Below, piece after piece: positions 46,317 to 57,043 of a DNA stretch of 64,000 bases. The translations under genes were made by a program, and so were the position numbers. A model generated the notes under the pieces. The model made no database searches. It saw only the letters and a program-made list of their open reading frames with translations, and was not told where the DNA came from. Origin of the DNA: Mucidula mucida (Eukaryota; Basidiomycota; Agaricomycetes; Agaricales; Physalacriaceae); contig JADNYV010000021.1 of assembly GCA_015501055.1 (NCBI GenBank), positions 186,001 through 250,000 on the forward strand, read 5' to 3'. Position 1 is the stretch's first letter, and every line of letters starts with the position of its first letter.

Positions 46317-47613
46317 ATGAGCGACACACGCTACGAATGCTCTATATGCCTTTCCGACTACTTAATCTTCAACATGCGGTCGATAAAATGCGGTATATAC
46401 CATAGTTCGGCTTCTTGCAAAGGCTCAACCTCCTGCAGGTCATACATTCTGCGCGCCATGCCTTAGTAAACATTTAAAGAACTGTCGGAAGAATCGATTA
46501 GCAACATGTGCCGTGTGTCGGAAGGAGATCGAAGGAGACGACGTTCATCCAATTTTCCTGGCGCCAGTTGTACCCAAGAGTCTTGTGGCCGGGCTCGGAC
46601 AGATGGACGTCAATGCCAAGTCCATTAGCGTTACTCGGGCTGCGGAGAAGCTGAAAAGGTCTGTCTCTGGTGGCACTGGTGGCCATACGGCGGTGAGTAT
46701 TAGTATCTATCGCGATAGCATCTGGTTGATCACTTCCGCCCCGCCACAGGAAGAAATTCTCCAGGCCGCCCTAGATTTCAAAGAAAGGATTGCGCCGAAA
46801 ATAGAGGAAGCCAATGTCTTAAAGCAGGAGCTGGAGGAATACCGGGCTATGTTTACGACTGCTCTACGTGGCGCCAAGAAGGACGCTGAGAAAGAGCGAG
46901 ATAACGCCATCCGAGAAAGGGACCAGGCCTTGGCCTGGGCTGAAGTGTCTGTGAAGGAGCTTAGTGGAACGCGAACAGAGCTATCACTCCAGGCCGACAG
47001 CAAGACCGCGCTAGAGATGTACAACTCTGATTTGGTTGCCGAGAATATCAGTCTGAAAGGAAAGCACGACGCTTTGACTGAAGAACTGAAGAACGCCAAC
47101 ACCAACATTGGTAAATATCGGAGTAATATCATACACCTCAAGGTATTCCCTCGAGACAGTCGCGTGCAACTGTCATTGACTGATATTGGGGATAGGAGCG
47201 ACTCCGAAGGCAGGATGACAAGATTTCCGACCTGAACGAAAGGACAAGTTTATTACAGGAACAGACTCAGAAGATAAATGAAAATGAACCTGACGAGGTA
47301 CATATTCTGTTTGTATCCGTAGACTTGTCTAACACAGAACTTCAAACAGGAAGGACCTACAGGAGGAATACAAGTATCACAGCCGCGAAAGAGACCCCGG
47401 CTTCAGGCGGAAGCTGGTTTCACTCTAACAGACTTGGCGTTCGACGACGATTCACTATTCTTTGAGGGCTTGCCCAAGTCGCTCTTGTCGAAAGAGCTAC
47501 CTCCAGGAAATAATCTGAAGAAGAAAGCAAAGCCAGGGAACTCGCAGCCGCTACAGAATCTGAACTGTGTGGCATTGGGTCCGAAGAGGACGATTCGGAT
47601 ACCAAAGCATTGA
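46317..47613 (+). CDS. RING (C3HC4) finger/coiled-coil protein, paralogue of 41099-42116
   Basis: ATG at 46317. RING: MSDTRYECSICLSDYLIFNM, IKCG, an intron in the Gly codon, then HTFCAPCLSKHLKNCRKNR and CAVCRKEIEGDD. After an intron (46694-46750) a long coiled coil follows (EILQAALDFKERIAPKIEEA, KDAEKERDNAIRERDQALAW, LTEELKNANTNIGKYRSNII). Further introns at 47143-47199 and about 47301-47339 lead to a basic C-terminus (SQPRKRPRLQAEAG, PKRTIRIPKH) and TGA at 47611-47613. About 370 residues, intact. Probable RING E3 or scaffold. The first intron splits the RING at exactly the same place as in the gene at 41099, which argues for common descent. Confidence 0.82.
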
Positions 47614-47779
47614 TCATAGTACTAGTAGCGCGGCCGGAAAATCGCCGTTCTAAGCCCATGTTCGTAAATGTGATTACCAGATTACGACCTAAATCAGACA
47701 ACCCTAAAATACGATCAAAAGTTTAGTCGAGCCCTCGATTGACTGACCGAGAGACATCGCCTCCGTCCTCTGAACCGCC

Positions 47780-50700
47780 ATGTCCCTTTGGTCCACGGCA
47801 CTTTCTACACGATGGGCAGAGGACGTCGCCGCCGCTAGCAACGACGTCGACGACGGATCTCGCCTTCCAACACCCGTCGTCCACCAAGATTTAAACGACA
47901 GGAGGTCCCAGACAGGCACACCGCTAAAGAGTGTCTGGAGGCGCTTTCGGCAGCGCATGAAATCCACATCGACGACGAGGCGCGCGGCCCCGGTCGACGA
48001 CCACCCACCACATCCCTTACTAAATATCACAACGCCAGGAGGCACGTCCAAGCGCGACGAGACGGAAATCGACGAGATAGTTGTGGATAGATGTTGGTCG
48101 AAGGAGTACGCGAGCTCGTCGCATGCATCTGTTGTGGACGATTCGGACAGCACAGCCGACGATTTTGAGGAACGCTACAACCCACAATCACCGTTGAACA
48201 TCGGGGCTTCTGGGCATCGAACAGGGCGCTAGCTACAGTCCGCTGGGTTCTCTGGCCCAACATCCAAAAGTTCTTCAATTCGCGCTTTCCAGATCCAAAC
48301 TTGGAACTCGAATATCAGAAGGAAGTTTGGGCCGAAGGAAAACGCCTAGCCGAGCTCGCGTCTATATTCTTGATCGTCAACTGGTTAATGGCCGTGCTCT
48401 CCATTCCAAAACCTAATGTGATTGCAGACAAGGTGCGCCATCATGTCTCCCTCGAGTTCGAACATACATTCAACGCAGTTCGGCAGATCTTCTACTACGG
48501 GGTACGTGAATTCTGATGTGTCAAGACATATCGTAACTGAACTCTTCATTTTCTAGATAAGTCCGGTTTTCACGCTTCCTATCTTTATTTTCTGTCGCTA
48601 CGACTTCTACATGCGGTACTTCGTATTCTATCAAACAGTTGTTTGCATCTCTGCGTGGATTTGGTGAGTGAGACATCTCTGTCATTCATGTCGTGCTCAC
48701 ACACTTTCAGGGCCTTCTATCAGATTCTTTTCCTCTACATGTGTGGATATTACGGCTCAAATGTCCATATATTTGTATGTGGTTCCAAGGACTTTCTATC
48801 GACATTTTAGTACGCGCCCTTCCACCGCCGTCTATCTACGCTCATCCTTCTTAGTTATGCATCGGCGATGCAGACTGTGGCTCTGTTTGGTCTCAACTTA
48901 CAGCGGATTCCGGGGCTCATTGGGGCTGCGAGTTTCCTGATTTTGTCAGTTCTCCCCAAGTGCTGTAACAATTGTAACACTCATGGTCAATTTTATAGCT
49001 CTTCGGCCCTTGTCATCCCTCACCGGGCTTCGTGGTATCGTAGTACGTTCCTCACTTCTATCATGGCTCCAATATGCTCAGACCGCGCACAAGACATAAT
49101 TAACTTCCTTGCGTTCCAAGGGTTCCTGCTATATATGCATTTCCAGCGAGACATGGTACGTTCTCCTCCTTCAATTTAGCCATTACTAGACTATTAGCAG
49201 TCCGCGCGCCGATTACATCTGGCACGAATCAGACTTAAAGTCCAAATTGACAAGACGACCAAGGCCCAAATGAATGAGCGAAAGCTGCTGATTCCAAAAA
49301 TCGGTTGACTTCGTACGTTTATTTTGTATTTGGATTCCATCCTTTCTAATCCTCTCTAGATACGTGTTCCATGATAAGTCGCCCGTCCGCTTCTGTACTA
49401 AGTCCTGATTTTTCTTCACAGGTCCGTGTACCACTCAATACTGCCAGTACGTTACTTCGGTTCATGTCCTTTACCTGAATTGATGAAGATTAGTTCTGGC
49501 TGTCCAGAATATGGACGCTTTCGGGATGGTTCCTCGGACAATGTCTCTGGAGTTTAGTGCGCTAGAAGGTAGTCTCAGTCAGATGTCCAAAGGTTCGTTT
49601 TGTCTTTTTGTTGTATAGGTCTTACTGAGCCGGATTTGCAGTGCTGAACGATATCCTTGACTTGTCAGTACAACAGACATAGGTGTTCGTCAGTTTTCTA
49701 ATGTCCCATCTATCTCTAGTCATCGCATGGACGGCGGCAAGTTTGAAGTATTGATGCGAGTAAGTATTCAATTGCTGTTTGGCAGCCTGTCTTGACAGCA
49801 CGTCTAGCCATATCCGTTTCATCAAGTACTTCGGTCAATGTTCCTTACCCTTGAACTTGCAACCTCGGCGCGTGAACTGGAATTTGAGACAGATCTTGAC
49901 CCCAAGATCGATGACGTATGTGGTTTCTCGAAGTCGCTGGTTGACCGCGCTGAAAAGTCGTAGTTTGCGAGGCGCGCTCGCTACAAGGCGCTAGGCGAAT
50001 CTGAGGAAGCTATCGAAGCGCTCATGAAGGAGAATTCTGGTACAGAATACGGAGTGGTCAGCGGAGATGAAAATCGTTTAAGGCAAATCATCACTAACTT
50101 GGCTGGGTGAGTATAAGCCCTCTGAATGAGGACTACATTTGCTGACAGTTTACCCCAGGAATGCGTGTAAGTTCACTCCGAAAGGCGGCAAACTCAAGAT
50201 TTCTACGCGCCTCGTATTACCGGATGTCGGATCTGACAGTAGTGAAGAAGAGACCAAGGTCTGTTCATCTGGGCCGAAGACACCCGATGATGCGGAAAAG
50301 TCACTTCATATCGGTTCGCTATCAGCTCGGGAACTGGAAGAGCACAATCGCGTTTTTTCCCAACAAGAAGATAGTGAGAAGATCGTTGTCCGGATCGAAG
50401 TCACAGATACAGGACTAGGCATAGCGCCACAGGACATGACTGACGCCAATATTTTCTGTGGGGATCAATCTCTTCATCGTCACATATTCCCTAATTTTCA
50501 CTCTTAGCGGCTTTCATCCAAACAGAACAAGGTCGCACACAAGGTCTGTTTCAAGCCTTTTCGTCTTTCACGCTGTTAAAGTATCCTATAGGCGGCAAAG
50601 GAACAGGCCTTGGTCTCGCTCTAGTGCGGCGCATCGTCAAATTAAGCGGTGGTCGCTTAGGCGTACGTTCGAAAGTTGGGGCAGGATCAACATTCTGGGT

Positions 50701-51855
50701 CGAACTCCCTCTGGGGGTAGGCTCAAACGCGCTGCATCCTGTTCATGACGTGCCTTGCAATCAGCCCGGTCCTCCGGCTTTCATCAACCTGTACCCTCTT
50801 TCTTCGATGAAAACCATCGACGACTCGCACAAACGCAGTCTCAGCCTCAATTATTCTGATGTTGTGTCCGTGGGCGCTGCACAAACGTCTCCAGCTTCGG
50901 CAAGATCTGCCTCAGCATTGCATGGGCTTATGAACCAAGGCGGTATCGTTGAACTCAGCCTGGCAAAATACGAATCCCATTCTCCGGTTCCGACGAGAAC
51001 CCTCGGTGATCCCTCCTCGGGAACAGATTTCCCTCAGCAACATCAATTCGTCCAGTATGAGGGCGAGTCGCATTCGCCTACATCTCTTGTCTTCCGGGAA
51101 CCTGATATACGCGACTCGCCATCGTCGATGAGAAATCGTCCTTCGTACATCCCTCTTCCTAGTCCGCACTCATTCACTCTGGAATGTCCACAAATCTCTT
51201 CCGCTAATACCGTCGTGGCCGCACCACATACGGTGCCGGCGTCGGGCGCCCTTCCCAATGCGGCATCTTCATCGCCACCTCCGTAACATCTTCAGCACTG
51301 TTCAACCAATGCGAAGTGCTAGTGGTGGATGATGATGACATGACACGACGCCTGATGACCCGCATGCTCAAACGGTTGGGCTACGAGGTGACAACAGCGG
51401 CAAACGGCGAGATAGCCATGAATATTTATTAGGAACGTCAAAAACACGCACACCGGAGAGCGAGGGATCAAATCCAATATTAGAAGATCTTCCTGGCGCG
51501 GACGCTCAGCATCGTGATTTCCTAGTTATCTTCTTGGATAATCAGATGCCGGTGATGAGTGGCTTAAAAATGGTGACCCAGCTACGGCAAGCCGGGCGAA
51601 AGGATTTCGTCGTGGGCGTTACTGGTATAACTCCACCTCCATTACATTTTCAACTCACTAAATTCTTGTAGGTAACGCTTTGATATCTGACCAAAAAGAG
51701 TATATCGAGGCTGGTGCCGATCAGTAAGTCTCTAGGTCCGGTCTACAAGCTGTAGCTCATTCTGTCTTAGCGTCTTAACGAAACCTGTTCTCGAACGCAG
51801 TCTCAAATTCATGCTTCACGAGGCTGAGCAGCGACGCAAAGCTGCTATAGCCTAG
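47780..51855 (+). CDS. Membrane-anchored hybrid histidine kinase, several frameshifts
   Basis: Two-component phosphorelay sensor. ATG at 47780; disordered N-terminus; a membrane region starting [20 protein letters not shown] with further helices ([20 protein letters not shown]). The phosphoacceptor region reads YVFH then VRVPLNTA, followed by VLNDILDL and [13 protein letters not shown]. HATPase_c: [20 protein letters not shown] (N box), [11 protein letters not shown] (G1), [16 protein letters not shown] (G2). After a Ser/Pro-rich linker comes a receiver domain: [14 protein letters not shown], phosphoacceptor Asp in [12 protein letters not shown], and Lys in VLTKPV, ending at TAG 51853-51855. 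Single-base slips are needed near 48203-48206 (GGGG), 49373 (lost splice donor after the active His), 51270 and 51436. Whether these are errors or decay is open. The sensed signal is unknown; a histidine phosphotransfer partner would be encoded elsewhere. Confidence 0.82.
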
Positions 51856-52104
51856 TCCCGCCGCGCCACATTCCTGCATCTGCATTTTCTTTTGGTATCT
51901 TGGGGGAACAGTTTGTATCATAGCATAGGCATCTATCACGCACGTCATTTCTTCCATATACACATCCTGTATTGTTGTACACTTAGCTACTTATGGGTCT
52001 TTCTAATGCTATGGCGTTTGCTGCATTCTGCAGAACATTACCGCAGTTAGGCTTAAAGCCAATCTGCGCACCGCGAACGCTGTTACGTTTTAAGCTAAAT
52101 GATG

Positions 52105-53334
52105 TTAGCATAACATGTCGGGTTCTTTGAACAAAAGTCGGTCGAAAACAAACGCTTTCCGCACCCATTCGTCGACCATCCAGCTTCCCCACCATAACAA
52201 CCATACAAATGTCCAAATCCATCCTGCAGCATTCCACAGCCGTCCTGTATGTCGGCCAACCAGATTTCTCCAGATCGACTCTAATACAACACCGACACAA
52301 TTAGCCATGAAGAAGCCGCCCGTATGCCACCAACTGGCTCCATGACCCATAGCCCATATTCCGAGCCAATGTAACACAGCTGAAAGACCGAACACCGAAA
52401 CAAGCGATACCAACTTTGCCTGCGCCTTGCTGAACCCGAGCTTGGTCGCCATGGCGAATACTGGTGCGCCACACACCGAAATAAATGTCTGCCGAAAGAG
52501 CTGATGCCACCTGCGGCTCCAGAACGACGTGAGGCTCGTCGAGAGATAGAACCTGTCAAAGAGGGGCGGCCACTGTTGTGGCTCGTGGGCGAGCAGCGCG
52601 ACGCCGAGGACGGTGAGGACGTCGTACGTGTACTGCAGCGTGAGGAACGTCAGCGTGAACGCGCACGCGCTCAGGTACATGCTCTCCACTGTGGGCCAGC
52701 CGCCGTCGAGGAACACGCTTAGGCCTCTGGGGTCCCGGAAGAGCGCGGGGTGGATGGAGTGGATGTGCATGTGCACGAGGTCGAAGAGGAGCATGTGCAA
52801 GAGGGCGGAGAGTGCTGTGAATGCGGCGAAGCGCCAGCGGGAGGCTGTGGGGCGCCATTCGCGCGGTTTGGGGACAGAGGGCCCGCGCAGGGTGGTCAGC
52901 TCTTCTACTATGGAGGAGGACGCGGACGCGAATGTCCATGAGATAGAGCGGCAGGCAGCAATCGCCAGGCCTATCTAAGCGAGGTTAGGATTAGAGATGG
53001 GAAAACCAATGATAAACTCTTACGAGGAGCGCCTGGTTCAAAGCGGCGTTCTTCGGGGTGTGGCTGACGTGGCCAATCTCCGGGAAATACCACTGAGAGA
53101 GATCGAGGCTCACCGCCGTGGTGTACATCCGGCGCAGCGCGAAGGGGAGAAACCGACGCGCAGGAGGCGCGGCACATCCCACACGGAGAAACAGGCGCAG
53201 ACGTTGATGCAAAAGAGGGCGGGGAGGAGGAGGTTGAGGATGGTGTATTTAGACAGCGGGAGACGCGCATCCAGTTCGATGGGAGGGAGCGTTAAATCGA
53301 GACCTAGATAATTTTCGAGAGGGAGGAGTTGCAT
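52105..53334 (-). CDS. Wax-synthase-like MBOAT acyltransferase, one frameshift
   Basis: Multi-pass membrane O-acyltransferase of the MBOAT_2/wax synthase domain group, common in large numbers in Agaricomycetes and often near terpenoid or lipid genes. ATG at 53334 (MQLLPLENYLGLDLTLPPIE), TM near LNLLLPALFCINVCACFSVW, then PFALRRMYTTAVSLDLSQWY. After an intron come IGLAIAACRSISWTFASAS, DPRGLSVFLDGGWPTVESMY, the family motif TSFWSRRWHQLFR, and SAVLHWLGIWAMGHGASWW with the catalytic-type His; stop at 52105-52107. A one-base slip near 53150 separates the first TM from RFLPFALRRMY. The acceptor alcohol is unknown and no biosynthetic cluster is evident around it. Confidence 0.83.
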
Positions 53335-53701
53335 CTCCAGGCGTTCGTTAGCAGAGGTTCAATCTGACGTGTTACAGCCTTTCGGAGATTATGGTTTGAA
53401 GCAAAGACCGGAGATGATCAAATCAAGTATTACTTGTACCCCACTGCGGATCTGCTAGTTCCGAGCTTGTCGCGTCAAAACGTGTTGTGGCGCGCATGTG
53501 TTTTAATAGTTAGAGAGAGCTCTCATCATCTTCTGTTTAAGACGCGAGTTCATCTGTCCAGCGAGTAAACGATTGTCTATTTAGTACACACAAAGCTACC
53601 AATTTATATACAACACATAGGTAGCACTTTTACTGACTATTATACAACTGTGAAGAAGAAGATATATATTTCAAGAATTGCAAGGACGAAAGCATACTCA
53701 A
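53335..53701. other. Intergenic region
   Basis: 367 bp, AT-rich; 5' side of the MBOAT gene and 3' side of the F-box-like gene. Nothing recognised. Confidence 0.35.
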
Positions 53702-55963
53702 TCATACAGCGTCCACTTCCCGCTTGGTTCTTTTACCGTCGAGCTGGTGATCTAGCTGCTCGACCTCTTCGGAGGACCGCTTTCGTGCAGGGCTTGTGTT
53801 GATGATGTGATCTTTCTCATCAGCCGGTACGCAGTAGCTCGACGCACGTTGACGTTTTGGAGGTGTTCGCCCTCCCTCAACTTCAATCTCCACATCTATC
53901 TCGTCGACACTGCGTTTCCGGCCCACTGCCGGTATGTCACCGATGTAATCCGCAAGGCTGCCTTCGGTCGAGTACATTTCATCATCTTCTTCATACTCCA
54001 GCTCGCCCTCTCCATCAGCATCGACCTCTTCATTGCTGTCATCTTTGAACGTATACGCACCCTCAAGGCGCCCTTGAGAAGGGACAAGCGTGATAGTAGT
54101 GTTGTGCTCGCGCTCCGACTTGGGTTTATTGCGTTCGCATATTTTGCATTCGCACGCGTACAGCGGTTCGCAGGCCTTCCGCCATACCTAAAACATCTTC
54201 AGTGATTGTTCGTGATGGAGATACGCTACTTACATCCATTATAGCCCTGCGGCTTCCCTCCGATAGCTCCTCAAGATTGTCAGGGATCCACGGGACGTGC
54301 CTTAATGGCCGTGGAGGATCCAATACTGGGGTTATGGGTATGAAAGGCTCTCTTTCCACGCGCGTTTCACGATGAGAAAGTACCGAGGTTCTTGGAGGGG
54401 AAAGTAACGTTGTCTCGGCATCCGAAGATTCGTCTTCCTTTTGCTTCATGGGAGGAGGACTCGGCGTCGTCTGCAGCGTACTTGTTGAGAGTACCGGGCT
54501 CGTGCTGGAAGCCGACGTAGATGTGGAAGGTCCGGAATCATCACTACCATCATCAGAAGTAGCGATATGTTGAGTGGGCCAATTCCACCCTTCCCACCAA
54601 GTTCCTTGCTCTTGCAACAGAATGCCCAATTCGCCGATACCCATCTGTTGCGCCTCTTTCGGGCCACCACCTTGCATGACAAGTTTCCGCATTATGTTTC
54701 GTAGAGGCGGGAGAAGCAATTCGCCCAGTGCTTTACAAAAAGCAAGGTTGGCCTGTTCGCTTAGCGCGAAGCTCGGCGGAGGGTCCATATGCGTCACGCT
54801 GGGTGCTGGATTAGTGTCGAAGGGCCGCGACCTCCGAAGAGTGATGGGCTGCATGGGAGCGTGCCATTGGTCTGTAGGTAAGACCCAAAAGCCATCCAAC
54901 ACCCTGGCTCGCGCCCAGGCTCCTAGTGCTAGGCCGCGAGCTCGACTATCGTGCTCTGCTTCCTCATTTTCATCCTCCTCCTCGCTGTCATCCATCAATT
55001 CATCGTCGCTGTCATAGGTGCGCTCGGGCTTGTATGCCTCGGCATTTGCCCTGACAAGTTCCATGTACTCGACGATTCGTGTTCGCCGCCTGAGCCACGC
55101 CCGATCGAGGCAGTACTCTGCTACTCGACTAGCAGTGCCTTCACCCCAGGCAACGAAGCCTTCAATGGCACGGCGCGCCTCTTCATCGACGCAGAGCTCT
55201 TGCCAGTTTCTGGTATTGCGTCTGCACATTTTGCACACATTAGCTATTCCGGGGAAGGACTCGTAGTCATTTGTGGGGGAAACTGCAGATTCGCGGAAGC
55301 AGATGCTGCAAAAAAGGCTGGACTCGTGGGTCGGGCAGACGGCACCAGGGCCTACGAGAGGACCAAACCAGTAAGCCTGCCTGGCGACGGTGAGGCCGGT
55401 GGCTGAGCTGGGATGGACGATGCGACAGGGAATACAGGAACATCTGAGGATATTACGAAAATGCCTGTACGGAGGTAAACGTATAGTTCTGTGAGGGAGG
55501 GAGGATTTGGCGGAGGAGTTGTTGGAGGGTTGCTGAATAACAGCGTGGTGTGCGAGGGTATCCAATGGGTCAATGGAACCGACGGCGTGCTGCCAGAACT
55601 GATGAGATTCAACTGCAAGATGATCGGGATCAGCGGAAATAAAATGAAAGATAAAGGAGGAATGACGACACTTACGCGCAGACTTCCAGCCAATGCAGAC
55701 ACCCATGATTCGTTCCATTTCACAGGAATCTCGCAGCGCAAACAGCACAATCCGCGACTGCCAAGGCAGCGTCGCCGTCGAGTGATTCAGGTTGCTCGTG
55801 TTGGACAGGATCAGGCTCAGCGTTGCGATATATCTTGGGACATGTCAGTGACCAGCTCGACGAGGCAGACAACGACGACGACGTACTGCAACAACTCTGC
55901 CGGCAACAACGACCAACCCCGCTCCAGCGTCGATATTTTGCCCTTATAGGCCGAGATCGACAT
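53702..55963 (-). CDS. F-box-like, Cys-rich protein
   Basis: ATG at 55963 begins MSISAYKGKISTLERGWSLL, followed by an F-box-like stretch (LPAELLQYVVVVVCLVELV, then YIATLSLILSNTSN) after one slipped base near 55833. The body has FALRDSCEMERIMGVCIGWK, an intron, ESHQFWQHAVGSIDPLDTLA, RHFRNILRCSCIPCRIVHP, and a possible zinc site (FCSICFRE ... VCKMCRRN). An acidic patch and a Ser/Pro region follow. A clean intron (donor GTAAGT, near 54190-54236) leads to VWRKACEPLYACECKICERN and a tail with RKRSSEEVEQLDHQLDGKRT, stop at 53702. The ~120-residue C-terminal exon has more paired cysteines and a nuclear-type basic end. F-box proteins link substrates to SCF ubiquitin ligases; that role is inferred only from the weak F-box. 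Confidence 0.65.
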
Positions 55964-57043
55964 GGCCGTAGATTACTCGTCGTATTCTTGGACAGCGTAG
56001 TCAAATGTAGCGAGCCTGTACAAGGCAATCAGCATACTGCTTGGGTCAAAGAAGCGAGCAAGTGGAAGACTCTAGTCGGAGCACCGTCAGCCGCCGTCGC
56101 GTACGCAAACGCGTTTGCTGCCGCTCGTCGTTGTGCCGTTGTGCTCGACATCGCCCAGCTCGTTTCCGTCGCACGGATGGGCGATGCATTGACCATCCGG
56201 TCATCTTTTGTTGATATTGGTGGCGGCAAAGGTGTGAAAATTGCTGGCAGCGAGACAAAGGGCTCGGACAACGCGGCGGACGACGGCGACGAGGCATAAG
56301 CCGACGGCGACTGTGTATATCTGGCGCAGATTGGAAAGGACTGACGCACCTGTGGGGTCGGATGAACGACTCGCTGTGAATGTTGTCAGTGATGGAATGC
56401 GATGCAATTCAATCTCCGCTGACCCCTAAAATGGAAAAAGGGGACCCTAAGTTCTACAGCCAATCTGCCTTCAATTATTCAAGGCTTCGTGCTCGTATTC
56501 TACACCATCTGATGTCTATTTTGCCATCACAGAGGATCCTCTTACTCAGTAGAGATTAACCGGAACACCTGAGAAGCGCAGAATCCTGGTACTGAGGGGG
56601 CAACCAAGTCGCGAGCGGTTGTCCGCTCAATCACAGGCACTTTGAAAGGGGAATCCAAACGTCTAGGGTATCTTCATGCACGTGTCGTCGACATCCAAAA
56701 TACGCCTATCTTCCATGCTTCGACGATCTCGAATCAACGACAGTGCGGCGAATTCCGTGACATTCCAACCTCTCCCTTCTTCAACATGGCGCGTTCTGAT
56801 GAGCACCAATGAGCACAACGAAGAACAGCCCTTGTCTTCTTCTCGAATTTCCGTTAATTCGCCTGAGAAGACTCCTGGAAGACTCACCTCTCGGATATAC
56901 CTCTGATATTTACGACGCTCACATGCCTCCAGTGGAACATGCTCGCTCCGGTCCGAAGCGTCCAACGCGCTCACGAGCGCCTCCAGAGTCATATTTAACA
57001 AGTCTCATGGAGTTTTCTGAAGGCCTTTCCCTGCCCGGTAAAC
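55964..57043. other. Intergenic region with uncertain ORFs
   Basis: About 1.08 kb. Both strands are open at 55970-56350: a - strand frame includes a hydrophobic run (YTVAVGLCLVAVVRRVVRAL) and a + strand frame runs to 56299. GC-rich codon bias makes either possible; no domain, start or splice pattern decides between them. No gene is called. Confidence 0.35.

Noticed and set aside
55823..56299. + strand ORF of 158 codons opposite the F-box gene's 5' end
   Set aside because: Overlaps the first exon of a better-supported - strand gene, no domain, and the GC-rich region is open on both strands.
56663..57001. - strand ORF of 112 codons just before the beta-galactosidase
   Set aside because: Covers the promoter and 5' leader of GH35; no domain or splice pattern.
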